NCBI GenBank assembly: GCA_027575765.1
Contig: JANBPT010000576.1
Location: 1 to 29,918 of the forward strand
Origin: Tieghemiomyces parasiticus
Taxonomy: Eukaryota; Kickxellomycota; Dimargaritomycetes; Dimargaritales; Dimargaritaceae
Direction of reading: 5' to 3'
Length of the DNA stretch: 29,918 nt
In this document: positions 20,131 through 29,211 of the stretch, one piece after another
Position numbering within the stretch: position 1 is the first letter of the stretch
Layout of the letters: the number at the start of each line of letters is the position of its first letter
Translations under genes and position numbers: made by a program
The notes under the pieces: model-generated
Told to the model about the DNA's origin: nothing
Seen by the model: only the letters and a program-made list of their open reading frames with translations
Database searches by the model: none

Positions 20131-22100
20131 CTACAGCTTGGCGGGGACCACATGGGATAAAGGGATGCCAGCCCGCTCGGAGGGTAGGATGACATGGCGA
20201 CGGGTGATTTGGGAAAGGTTGGAGCAACCTAGACAGTAGATTGAAAGGAACAGCGAGGTGATCAACGGTCAACGCAATAAGAGTCAGGTCAGTTGCAATG
20301 GTCTACTCCATCGGGAAGGAGAGGGGAGAGAGGAACCTGCGCATGGGCCAGGTTTCCTTGGTATGCGCGGCAAGTAACGGGGGTTTGCAATACACTTACC
20401 GGCCAACGCCATGGTCAACTTGAACTCGTCTTCCAACAGCTGTAGCATATCCCGGACGCCCTGTTCGCCCCCGCAAGTCAAGGCCCAGAGCACGGGACGG
20501 CCGATGAAGCAGGCGCGGGCTCCCAGCGCCAGGGCCTTGAATACGTCACTGCCCCGACGGATTCCCCCGTCCAGGTACACAGGGACCCGATCAGCCACCC
20601 CAGCAATCACCTCGGGTAACGCTTCGATCTGTCAGCGAGGCAGCGGATACGAGTAGGTATATACAAGCAAGCGGGTAGGATTCGTCAGTATGCGACATGT
20701 GGAGAGGGGCGGGTTACTTGGCAACGATATATCCTTGCCCCACATCCCATTTCCCAGCGGCGGGGCCGGGTCCCTTTTGAGGGCTTACCGTGGACAAACA
20801 GCAGTCACTCTGGCGGCCACCGTGGTTGCTCACAATGATGGCGTCGACGCCATGCTGAACCGCCAGGGCGGCATCCTCGGCCGTCATGACGCCCTTTACA
20901 ATGATGGGCAGGGTGGTGATACTACGCAGCCAGTGGATCACGTCCCAGGTGAGGGTGGGGTCGACCTGATCAACCACATACTGGGCCAAGCCCGAGGCAT
21001 TACTGTGGCCGGGCACAGGGGTGCCCCCGGGGGCCATCTGGGCCTTCTCGCCCTGGCCCTGGGCCGCCAGGTTAGCCAGTGTGAGGTGGGGCGGCAGGGT
21101 GAATTTGTTGCTGCGACGGGAAAGGTAGGAGGTAAACAGGTAGGGAAGGGGGGATGAGCACAGGGTAGGAAGGAGGACGTTGTGCAAGGGGTGCGGGGAG
21201 TTCGGGCCCCAACGCCTCTACTCCAATTACTCGTGTATCGGAAATACTAGGAGGAGGAAAACGTACCGGATGTCAGCCAGTCGGCGGCCGAGGTAGGGCG
21301 TGTCTACGGTGACCACCAGGGCGCCGTACCCGGCCCGGACGGCTCTTTCGACCAAATTGCGGGTGGTGGCACGGTCTTTATAGACATAAAGCTGAAACCA
21401 GCGGACCGGGGAAGGGAGGTCTGCTGTGGTCCCGGAGTGCACCGAACGCCCGGCGGCGGCTACGTCCTCCATGCTGGTGGTGCTCCAGGAGGACAGGATC
21501 ATGCAAGTGTCCATGGCGGCACATGCTGCATGGAAAAAGGGGGTAAACAGTGGGCGAATGGTTACCACCGGGGCACAAGAGTGACAACGTAGCAGCCGGT
21601 CGACGCAGCTCAAAGCACGACTTACCGCGGGCGGTGGCACGTTCGCCCTCATCGTGGGCCATCCGCTGCATGGCGGAGGGCGAGACGCCGATGGGACTGC
21701 GTATGGTATGATCCAGCACGCGGGTGGTCAGGTCAATCTTGCTCACGTCGACCAGGACGCGGGGACGCAGGCGGATACTACCAAGCCAGGCGAGGTGAGG
21801 AAGGTGCGTGGTGGACATTGATATTAGCGGCGAAGACATGGCATCCAAGCGACTGGGGGGAAGTAGGTGCCCAGTGATACATTCCCGAGGAAGGTGCCAT
21901 AATCATACAGAGGGGGGAGGCTTACACGGCGTTCCCCGTTCAGGTCTTTCAGCCACCTACCGGGCGAATGCATCGGTATTGTCACGGAGAGTGTACATGT
22001 CCTCGGCACCCGAGGCGTAGTAGTCCCAGGCATTGCGTGGGAGAAGGTTGCGGGCGGCGACTTCAAAGTCAGCGACGCAGACGGGCTTGCTGGTGGCCAT
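20131..22100 (-). CDS. FMN-dependent (S)-2-hydroxy-acid oxidase (glycolate/lactate oxidase family), peroxisomal
   Basis: Oxidises small (S)-2-hydroxy acids to 2-oxo acids with O2, producing H2O2. Six exons, 22100-21961, 21777-21626, 21525-21267, 21110-20789, 20628-20400 and 20228-20131, give 399 residues with every phase matching. Against spinach glycolate oxidase the catalytic set is complete: Tyr28 ([10 protein letters not shown]), Trp111 (LSSWSTTS), Tyr144 (QLYVYKDR), Asp172 ([10 protein letters not shown]), Lys256 (PIIVKGV), His280 and Arg283 (SNHGGRQ). The FMN phosphate loops [10 protein letters not shown] and GRPVLWAL are present. The usual Leu after HGGRQ is Ser (HGGRQSD). The C terminus is Ala-Lys-Leu, a type 1 peroxisomal signal, recovered only by splicing in the last exon. 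Substrate choice (glycolate, lactate or longer acids) cannot be decided. Confidence 0.95.
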
Positions 22101-22309
22101 GGCGGGAGGGTGTAGAAGGGTGGGTGGGTGGAGGGTCGGTGCCGCAATGGCAGAAGAGAGGAAAGCGCGGGATTAAGAAACGTGTGGCCGAAGGGGGGGC
22201 TAAGTTTTAGCTAAGATAGTAGCGGTGGTGGTGTGGAGGCGAAGGGCCAGAGGCAGACTAGAAGATAACAAGTGGGTGAGGTACATTGGCTAAGCAGGGC
22301 CTATGGGAC

Positions 22310-22320
22310 TATATATATAT
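22310..22320 (-). promoter_or_regulatory. TATA-like run upstream of the 2-hydroxy-acid oxidase gene
   Basis: An 11-base alternating TA run about 210 bases before the start codon. It could be a TATA element or simply a microsatellite. Confidence 0.25.
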
Positions 22321-22381
22321 CTGGGTAGCACGAGCCACTGGAAGCGGTAGAAATAGGAACGTCTCCTCCCTTCCCCTCACC

Positions 22382-22402
22382 CACACACACACACACACAC
22401 AC
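22382..22402. repeat. (CA)10 microsatellite
   Basis: About ten CA units in non-coding DNA upstream of the oxidase gene. Confidence 0.9.
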
Positions 22403-22880
22403 CTATGCCGAGACGTTTCACTTCAGGTGGGATGGGCACGGGAGAAGAGACCCCCCCCCTTCTCAAGCTAGCCTTCAGAACTGTCATAAAGTCCCACCTC
22501 CATTCTCCCACACGCCAGTCCTTCAGGGCAAGAGTCACGCTGGGCCGGCCCTCCAATAGGACCATCGTCGCCGGTCGAACGGATTGGTCGGTCCCATTAA
22601 GAATAAAAATAGGCCAGTCCTCACACCCCCGCATCTAGCGCTTATCTATCGTTGTCGGACCCAGCCGGGATGCGGGTCAAGGTTGGTCATTAAGAGAGGG
22701 TGGATGAGTATGGGTAAAGCACACAGCGGTGGAGTCGACCGAGGGACCCTATGTGGATCGCCCCGGCCTTACGTGGCGGCCGTAGCTGGTTTATGTATGA
22801 AGAATCATGTGTACAAAATGTAACAGGCTGAGGCGGTAAAACGTGGATGGTGGTGGCGACCAACGGGCTGTCGCGGCCGC

Positions 22881-23132
22881 CTACATGGTCGAGCAGCAGC
22901 CGTGGTCCTTGGTGACGAAGGGATCGGTCGCAGGCGCGCCCCAGACGGACGGCAACAGCGGGTCTTTGGTGGCCTGGACAAAGCTGCAGAGGGCGGCCCC
23001 AGCCTCCGAGATGGGTACTGCGGTAAAGAGCAGCTGCTCACGGAGCCGCCGGTTACGCTCGGTCAGCTTTAGGAACCGCTGTTCGGCCATGCGCAGCTGG
23101 GCCGAGTGGGAGCTCTTGCGCGACGAGCGCAT
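22881..23132 (-). CDS. STE18: Heterotrimeric G-protein gamma subunit (GGL domain, CaaX box)
   Basis: The gamma subunit that holds the G beta propeller at the plasma membrane in pheromone- or nutrient-type signalling. The last coding exon runs to 22881 and gives 83 residues from the ATG at 23132. The coiled-coil part (MAEQRFLKLTERNRRLREQL) is followed by VPISEAGAALCSFV and TKDPLLPSVWG, the fungal G gamma signature, then DPF and the C terminus GCCSTM: Cys80-Ser-Thr-Met is a farnesyl-type CaaX box and Cys79 a likely palmitoylation site. A CTGCAG acceptor lies ten bases before the ATG, so an intron in the 5' UTR or a short upstream coding exon is possible; the frame stays open upstream to 23555, but that part does not look like protein. 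The gene symbol is by family, not proven orthology. Confidence 0.88.
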   Translation of the reverse strand: MRSSRKSSHSAQLRMAEQRFLKLTERNRRLREQLLFTAVPISEAGAALCSFVQATKDPLLPSVWGAPATDPFVTKDHGCCSTM

Positions 23133-24051
23133 CTTGAAGTACTGCAGGGAGAGGAGACGAGTACCGCCCAGGATGGGGCAGGGAAGGCAGGAGGAGGAGG
23201 AAACGGAAGGCAGAGGCCTGCAGGGTGACGGCCGGCCGGCCCAAGGCGCGGACGGGGTCCGATTTAAATACCTGTGGTCAGCCGTGGACGGACAGAACGA
23301 GTGGGACAGGCCGTGATTGCCCTTGGGCCACCCTGAAGGGTCAAAGGCAAATTGGATGGCGGCCCTAACGAACTGACTGTGGGCCGGAGGTGGAAGACAG
23401 GTCGGACAAACAGCCGCCCATCCCGACGCTCCCAAGGCGGACCCCATAGGTCTCCCGGCCCCCTTTCCTAATCCGGGGTCTAGGCCAGCCCAGCGGAGGG
23501 CGGCGGCAATCCCACCATCCAGTCCACCCATGGGTGCGGTGTGAAAGTGCTGCAATCGTCAGTGGGTCAAAGCTGGCGACAGTTGCCTCTTTGGGCTGCC
23601 CAGTTGACAGCCATGAGGTGCCACACCTTGCTAACTAACCAGCCATTGGCATGCCTTTTTCCTGCAAGACGTCGCCCTAGGCGATAGCGCGGCCGGCGTC
23701 AGGCTGGCCGGGTACAGCCACCGTTAACCTTCCATCGACACCTCCAAGATTAGCTGGGAAGGGTGACCCTGAGCTACCGTTGGTTTGATCGGATATGCGG
23801 GGGAGGGGTGACGATGCTAGGCCAAGGACGAACCAGGCTATTGGACCAACGCAACGTATTCCCATATAAACGCCCGGATCTATAGTGACAAGCCAAAAAC
23901 TTTATAATGCATTACGGAGACACAGTGGGGGAAAACGTGGGGAGAATAAGACAAATTACTGAACCTTACGACGGACAACAGGGGGGGGATACGGATAGGC
24001 GGGGGTATATGAGTACAATATTGGAAGGCGGTAGCCGGTAGGTCAATGCGG
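23133..24051. other. Intergenic region upstream of the G gamma gene
   Basis: The promoter and 5' leader (probably with an intron) of the G gamma gene on the left and the 3' side of the small secreted protein gene on the right. No family motif appears in the open frames. Confidence 0.5.
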
Positions 24052-24402
24052 CTAGACAAACCGGGCGATCAGCCCTGAGACGAGGACGACGCTGACGGAA
24101 CCGGTGGACAGTGCGAACGACGGGGCCGCGGCAGACGAACTGGAGCCATTGTTATCGTTGTTGTTGTTGTTGTTGTTGTGCGAACCGGCAATGAGACTAC
24201 CCGCGGCGACGCCGGCCACGGCACCCACGGCAGCACCCCCGGCGGCAGCGCCAATAGCTGATCCCGTACCACCCGATGGCTTGTTGCTGACCGGCTTATT
24301 GCTGACGGGTTTCGAACCGGCACCGCCGCCCTTGGCGTGCACGACCGGACTGGCGGCCAGTAGTATGGCACAGAGGAAGGCAGAGCTCTGAGTGGAATGC
24401 AT
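24052..24402 (-). CDS. Small secreted glycine-zipper protein, probably GPI-anchored
   Basis: A 116-residue protein from the ATG at 24402; the frame runs further upstream, but only this Met gives a clean signal peptide (MHSTQSSAFLCAILLAASPVVHA). After it come a KPVSN repeat (twice, then KPSGG), and at residues 47-73 a glycine zipper with Gly at 47, 51, 55, then 56, 60, 64, 68 (GxxxG spacing) in an Ala/Val-rich segment. A poly-Asn run (from an AAC repeat), a Ser/Ala-rich spacer and a C-terminal hydrophobic tail (VSVVLVSGLIARFV) follow, the layout of a GPI-anchor signal. No enzyme motif is present. It may be a wall or surface protein whose zipper packs in a membrane or self-associates. The family is not recognised. 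Confidence 0.72.
   Translation of the reverse strand: MHSTQSSAFLCAILLAASPVVHAKGGGAGSKPVSNKPVSNKPSGGTGSAIGAAAGGAAVGAVAGVAAGSLIAGSHNNNNNNNDNNGSSSSAAAPSFALSTGSVSVVLVSGLIARFV
24154..24179. repeat. GTT/AAC trinucleotide repeat within the glycine-zipper gene
   Basis: About seven GTT units on the plus strand encode the poly-Asn run of the minus-strand protein. Such a tract is prone to length change in steps of one Asn. Confidence 0.85.
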
Positions 24403-25385
24403 TGGGAAAAGTCTCGAAGGGGGAAGTGTCTTGCAAGGGCAAGGTAGAGGAGGTAATGGCGAACGGAATAGGGATCGAAAGTCGAGTGGGGGTAGTACAG
24501 GAGGCACGAGAGTGAGAGGAGGGACGGCCAGATGGAGTGGTTGGAGACAGGCCGTGGCGGGAGGCCAGGAGTGTAATTATATGTAATCGCGGCGGGGGGG
24601 GGCGGCGCTATGACGAACGGGGGCCCGCGGGGCCGACACCAAAGCCCACAGGGCTGCGCGAATTCTGTAACGATCCGAACGATGATGATAGAGGGGGATT
24701 GTCCTTCGGTCGGTATTATGGGCTGCAAGGAAGGGACGCGGGGGAGAATACGACCCGCACCATTGGCCCATCACCTCATAAACAAGCTGGTCATTGGTGA
24801 GTCCACGACTCGCCTCCTCCACCCCACCACCACCGCATCGCGGAGGGAACCGCCATGCTGGGCTTGGCGACCGCCCAACTGGATAATGTGACCGGGATAG
24901 TGTCCAGGGCGGGTTGCGGTGGCGGTGACCACGGTGCAGCCACGTCAAGACGCACCACAATAGTCGACGCTGAGGGAAATACATAAAAACTGCGGGGAAG
25001 GGGTAGGAAAGCTGCCAGGGAAAGCCCATCACCAACCCGGGATAGTGTTCCAGAGAGAAGCACGTTGGGCGGACTGCGGGATTCTGCGTGGAAGCCCGCA
25101 GTCGGCGGACCCAGCTAATACCGGCCTCTGCGTCACCTCTCTGTAAATGGGGTGGGCTCCACTGCCCTTCATAACAAGCGCATCAAGCTAGCGGCAAATT
25201 CAATGGCCTCCTTCGGCCTCTACGCCCTCCGTGGCTGGCCAAGTCCTCCACTCTTCACCGGCGACAAGACAGTTTCGCCCCTGCCAATAGATCGCCGCCG
25301 TTCCTATCACTCTGATTACCCCCCCTCTATTCATCCCACATTCCCTCTCCCAGCTTCCCTGTTCCTCCATCACGCCCACGTCACC
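24403..25385. other. Divergent promoter region (glycine-zipper gene / U5-40K gene)
   Basis: About 980 bases separate the two start codons. ATATAATTA on the minus strand near 24576 could serve the small secreted protein. The frame open upstream of the WD40 start (25152-25385) is a Pro/Ser-rich leader without resemblance to the family. No further gene is seen. Confidence 0.5.
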
Positions 25386-26450
25386 ATGGTCTCGCCCCTC
25401 CCCAAGCGGTCACGCTCGTTGTCAGAGGACTCCGCTGAGGCATTAGAGGCCAAGAAACCGCGGGCCCTGGTTCCCCACGTTGCTGGGACCCTTGTGGCCG
25501 CCGTCGACCCCCAGCGCCGCCGATCCGGCCTGCAGGCCCCCACCATGCAACTGACGGGTGCCACGGGTGAGGTCCTCACCGGCCAATTTGACCCTAGCGG
25601 TCAGTTCGTCGCGTCGGCCGGGTTCGACCGCCATGTCCTACTGTGGCGGACCTACGGCGACTGCCCCAACTACGGTCTACTACAGGGCCACCGGGGCCCC
25701 GTTATGCAGGTACTCTGGACTGCGGACAGTGCCCACCTCTACTCTGCTTCCACCGACCGGACCCTCGCCCTCTGGGACACCGCCTCGGGTGAGCGTGTAC
25801 GGCGCCTACGCGGCCATGGCGCCATCGTCAACTGCGTAGCCCGGCCAGGGGTGACGACCACGATGGCCTCGGGCAGCGACGACGGAACGGTACGGCTGTG
25901 GGACCCTCGGGAACGCCCTGCCGTCGCCATACTGGCCGGTCGGGCTCCCGTCACTGCCCTGGCCTACGCCCCGGACGGCGACCAGCTCTACGCGGGCGGC
26001 CTGGATAATCTCATCCGCGTGTGGGACGTCCGACAGCGGACCGTCCGCTCCACCCTGGCCGGCCACACTGACACCGTCACAGGATTGGCTCTCCACCCCG
26101 AGGGTGGCCTCCTCCTGTCCTACGCCATGGACAGCACCGCACGCGTTTGGGACGTGCGGCCGTTCGCCCCGGCCGAGCGGTGTCTGCGCACTTTGGAAGG
26201 CGCCCCCGCCGGTTTCGAGCGCAACCTGGTCAAGCCTGCATGGTCTGCGGACGGGGAATTTGCGGCCACCGGAGGCGCCGACCGTACCGTCACAGTGTGG
26301 GACCATCGATCCGGTCAGCTAGTGGCCAAGTTGGCCGGGCACAAGGGCAATGTCAACCAGGTGGACTTCCATCCCCGCGAACCCATTCTGCTCTCGGCCA
26401 GTACCGACCGGACCCTCCTTCTCGGCGAGTATGATTTTGGCGCACGGTGA
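25386..26450 (+). CDS. SNRNP40: U5 snRNP 40 kDa protein (WD40 splicing factor)
   Basis: A seven-bladed WD40 propeller of the U5 small nuclear ribonucleoprotein, part of the spliceosome in the nucleus. Single exon, 354 residues. The ATG at 25386 is preferred over upstream in-frame ATGs because the head MVSPLPKRSRSLSE followed by KKPR fits the basic N terminus of the family and sits in an ACC-ATG context. Strong matches to human SNRNP40 run throughout: LQAPTMQLTGATGEV, ASAGFDRHVLLWRTYGDCPN, SASTDRTLALWD, GSDDGTVRLWDPRE, GGLDNLIRVWDVRQ, GHTDTVTGLALHPEG, MDSTARVWDVRPFAPAERC and HPREPILLSASTDRTLLLGE. The last repeat has lost its WD dipeptide (LLLGE), as in human (LYMGE). Intron-poor yeasts lack this protein, so its presence fits an intron-rich fungus. 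Gene symbol by homology to human. Confidence 0.95.
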   Translation: MVSPLPKRSRSLSEDSAEALEAKKPRALVPHVAGTLVAAVDPQRRRSGLQAPTMQLTGATGEVLTGQFDPSGQFVASAGFDRHVLLWRTYGDCPNYGLLQGHRGPVMQVLWTADSAHLYSASTDRTLALWDTASGERVRRLRGHGAIVNCVARPGVTTTMASGSDDGTVRLWDPRERPAVAILAGRAPVTALAYAPDGDQLYAGGLDNLIRVWDVRQRTVRSTLAGHTDTVTGLALHPEGGLLLSYAMDSTARVWDVRPFAPAERCLRTLEGAPAGFERNLVKPAWSADGEFAATGGADRTVTVWDHRSGQLVAKLAGHKGNVNQVDFHPREPILLSASTDRTLLLGEYDFGAR

Positions 26451-27239
26451 GCGAGGGGAGGTCCTCATCGCCACCGGTCTGCGCGGGGGTCCTGGTGTAT
26501 GATTAGTGCCTTATGACGTCCGCTAGTTCAACGCTCCCGGGAGGTACAGTCGAGGGGGCGCCCGCAAGCTTGTACCTTGGGACGTCTGGGCTTCGGGCGC
26601 CGGGCCATCCCCACGTGGACATTGTCACTAATGCTCTACCGTTAAGTAGCTACGTAGACAACGCCCCTCGAGTGGATTTGGTGCTTGTGCCAGTGTATGA
26701 AAAACCATCCCGTTGGGTGACCCTAAGGACGATCTGATGTGGGTCGTTTTTAACTTTATAGTTGCCAAAGTGGCACCAATGGCCTATTAAATTGATGCTT
26801 ATTTCCGCTCGCTTGGCGACATTCTCCTTCCCCTCTCGCCTTCGGGTCTCTATAGCAATGGGTAAACAGGTACCCCGCTTCGGACTCTCTGTAACCGAGA
26901 TCTCAAAATGCCCTACACTAGCGTCGTGTGTATCTCACTCCCACCGCCTTTTTTCGAACTGAATTTTTTTTTGTTCTCTTACCCTGCAAAATTGAGGGGT
27001 ACGTCCCAGTACATTATAGCTTGAGAGCCGGGAATCCCCAGGAATGTGTGCGTGTTTTTTTTAAAAAAAAGGTGTGCATTTATAATGGAGCCCTCACCTC
27101 TTCAGAGCTCATTGCCGGCATATCACAAGCGGTACAGCATGGTATGGTGGCACCGGTTTAAAAAAAAATGGGGGGATGGTCGAATGGCTAATGGTAGACG
27201 ATAGATTTCAGTATGGTAATTTCTTGCCCTGCTTTTAAT
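26451..27239. other. Convergent intergenic region, AT-rich with homopolymer runs
   Basis: The 3' sides of the U5-40K and RRM genes. Notable only for a T-run followed by an A-run at about 27054-27070 and another A-run near 27161. No gene is recognised. Confidence 0.5.
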
Positions 27240-29211
27240 CTAGGAGGTGGTGCTGGCGGGTTCCTCGCTAGAAGCGTGGCGGGTAGGGTGTGTGGAGTGG
27301 CGACGGGTTCGGGAGGGATCGCCACGACCATTGCGCGGCACGTAGAGATGTGGACGGGCGGTTCCTGGAGGGCCGGCAAGCGACAGGTAGTATGCGGCCG
27401 GACCGGGTCGGGGTAGCGTCCAGTACGCAGGGGCCTCTCCTGTGTCTCCGCCAGCGAGTTCCATCTGGCCCAGCAGGTTTCCGACGTGGTCTGCGGCGTC
27501 GCCGTTGGGCGCCATGATAATCTCGGGCGAACCCTGGCGGTCAGCGCTATCTGCGTCCGACGGGGCCGTGGGAGGAACCACAAAAGGGGCCGCGTAGACT
27601 GGCGCCCAATATGCACCGGGGGCGTACGCCGGCGGGTAGTGCGGGAGATCGGCTGCTGCATGATGAACCGAAAGCGGGTGAGGTGGAAAGCAGTATGGTG
27701 AGACAATGGTGGGCATGGGTACCTGGCACCGTTACTGGAGGCTGACCCTCTTCTTTAGTACGATGCCCCCCCAATATCCGTATGAATCAACTTACCAGTC
27801 GGGTAGGCCGCCTCGGCCTCGCCGTAATGGTGGGGCTCGGGCATACAGAGCGCTGGGTACCCTGGTGCTCCGTAGGCATAGTACACCTCCTCAGCCGGGT
27901 AGAGGTGCCCGGGCGGAGGAAACATTCCCTCGGGGGCGTCGGAGCCGTAGATGGGCTGCCAGTGCATCAGCGAGTGGCGACGGACCGGCGCGTAGGCCGA
28001 TGTGGGAGGTCGAATCTCCTTGTACGTGACACGCGGGGACCGGCCTAGCCAGGGCTGGCGGTCCGTGCGAGCAATGGCTAGCGCGGCGGCCATCTCGTCG
28101 GTGAACTTGACGAAGGCATGGGCCACGCGGCGGGGCCGGCCGGGGTCGACGGTGCCGTCATCGTGGTCGTGGTCGTCGGTCGGGCCACCGGCGTAGTCCA
28201 GCGTCTCCACCTCACCAAAGGCGCCGTAGCGAGCAAGTAGGGCTGCGCGGGTGACCAGGTACGGGTCCAGATTCCCCACAAACACGTCTGTCAGACTTAC
28301 GATGGGCCGACCCACAGCGCGGCGGGCCGGAGAGCCGCGGCCGGGCGGGGGACCGTGTCGAGCCAGGGCTTGCTGTTGGGATACGGACCCCAAGGAGGGC
28401 GGATTACTGGCATTGGAGGCCCACTCGACAAGCCACTGGCGCTCCTTGCGTAGGGCCTGTGGCGAGGTAAACGAGGGGGGGACAGACGAGGGCAGGAGTG
28501 GAGTTTAGTGGCGGCCTTAGGTCACATGGCAGATGAGACTTGGAACCGCATACCCGGCTAGGTAATCCTTCTCACCCCCGGCGTGAACCTACCGAGAAAG
28601 CTTTGGACGCGCACTCACGGTAACGGTACTTGACCATAGCGCAGGTTGCCGCGGCCCCGCGCCGGGCCTCGGTCCAGTACAGGGCGTCCTCCACGTCGCC
28701 ATAGCCGGCCAGGGTGCGGCGGAGGGCTTCCTCAGTGACGGCAGCGTCCCGGACCTGACAAATCAGGGTGCGGTTCACCTTGGCACGCTCGATTCGGACG
28801 TGACGGTCGTGGAGTAGGGCGCCCTGGGCCAGGTTGAGGGCGGCATTGGCGTCGTCGGTGCGGCGAAATTGCACGAAAGCGTATGGGCGGCCATGCTTGT
28901 CGCGGCTGATCTTGAGGTCCAGTACCTCGCCGTAGCGCTCAAACAGTGCCAGGGTGCCCTCGTGCAATTCCTGGTCGGTCTTGGCGATATTAAGACTGGG
29001 GGATTGTGGTGAAGAGGGTGAATCTGGGATGAGGTCAGGAGGCGACTCGGCACGAGCGCCGGAGCGTGGGAGCGAAAGTGAGCGCCCCCGCAGTAGCAGC
29101 CGTCACAATCGATGCGTGGAGGCTGGACGCTTACCTTCCCACAAATAGACAAGCACGCGGTTCCCCGCGCGGGCCGGCGGGGCCGTCGTTGAGCGAGTCT
29201 TCTACCGCCAT
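27240..29211 (-). CDS. Three-RRM RNA-binding protein, Rim4-like
   Basis: Four exons, 29211-29135, 28995-28593, 28456-27796 and 27655-27240, give 518 residues with all phases matching. RRM1 has RNP2 CLFVGS (21-26) and RNP1 GRPYAFVQF (61-69). RRM2 begins at AKVNRTLICQV and is split by the second intron: KYRYRECASKAFS joins ALRKERQWLVEWAS. I prefer the GTAGGT donor at 28592 over the GTGAGT at 28618 because only the former keeps frame. RRM3 starts DVFVGNLDPY (218-227) and ends RVTYKE, with an acidic insert DDHDHDD. The tail is Tyr/Pro/Ala/Gly-rich and ends in a Ser/Thr/Arg-rich stretch. RRM1-RRM2 spacing and the AKVNRTL/VEWA motifs recall yeast Rim4, a meiotic translational repressor, but the exact orthologue is uncertain. 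The last acceptor is a tandem GCAGCAG. Confidence 0.85.

Larger units (their letters stand above)
22101..22880. other. Upstream region of the oxidase gene, with (CA)n microsatellite
   Basis: The promoter side of the 2-hydroxy-acid oxidase gene and the 3' side of the G gamma gene. It holds an alternating TA run (22310-22320) that could serve as a TATA element about 210 bases before the oxidase ATG, and a CA repeat. No gene is recognised. Confidence 0.5.

Noticed and set aside
23133..23555. In-frame upstream extension of the G gamma protein to 224 residues
   Set aside because: The extension has no family similarity, fungal G gamma proteins are about 80-100 residues, and a good acceptor lies just before the chosen ATG.
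27050..27075. T-run/A-run palindrome as a terminator or hairpin
   Set aside because: A homopolymer pair in AT-rich intergenic DNA; no nearby polymerase III gene or other support.
28270..28310. GTAAGT followed by CTGACAG in the RRM gene as a tiny intron
   Set aside because: It would be only 13 bases long; the frame reads through to the conserved RRM3 start.
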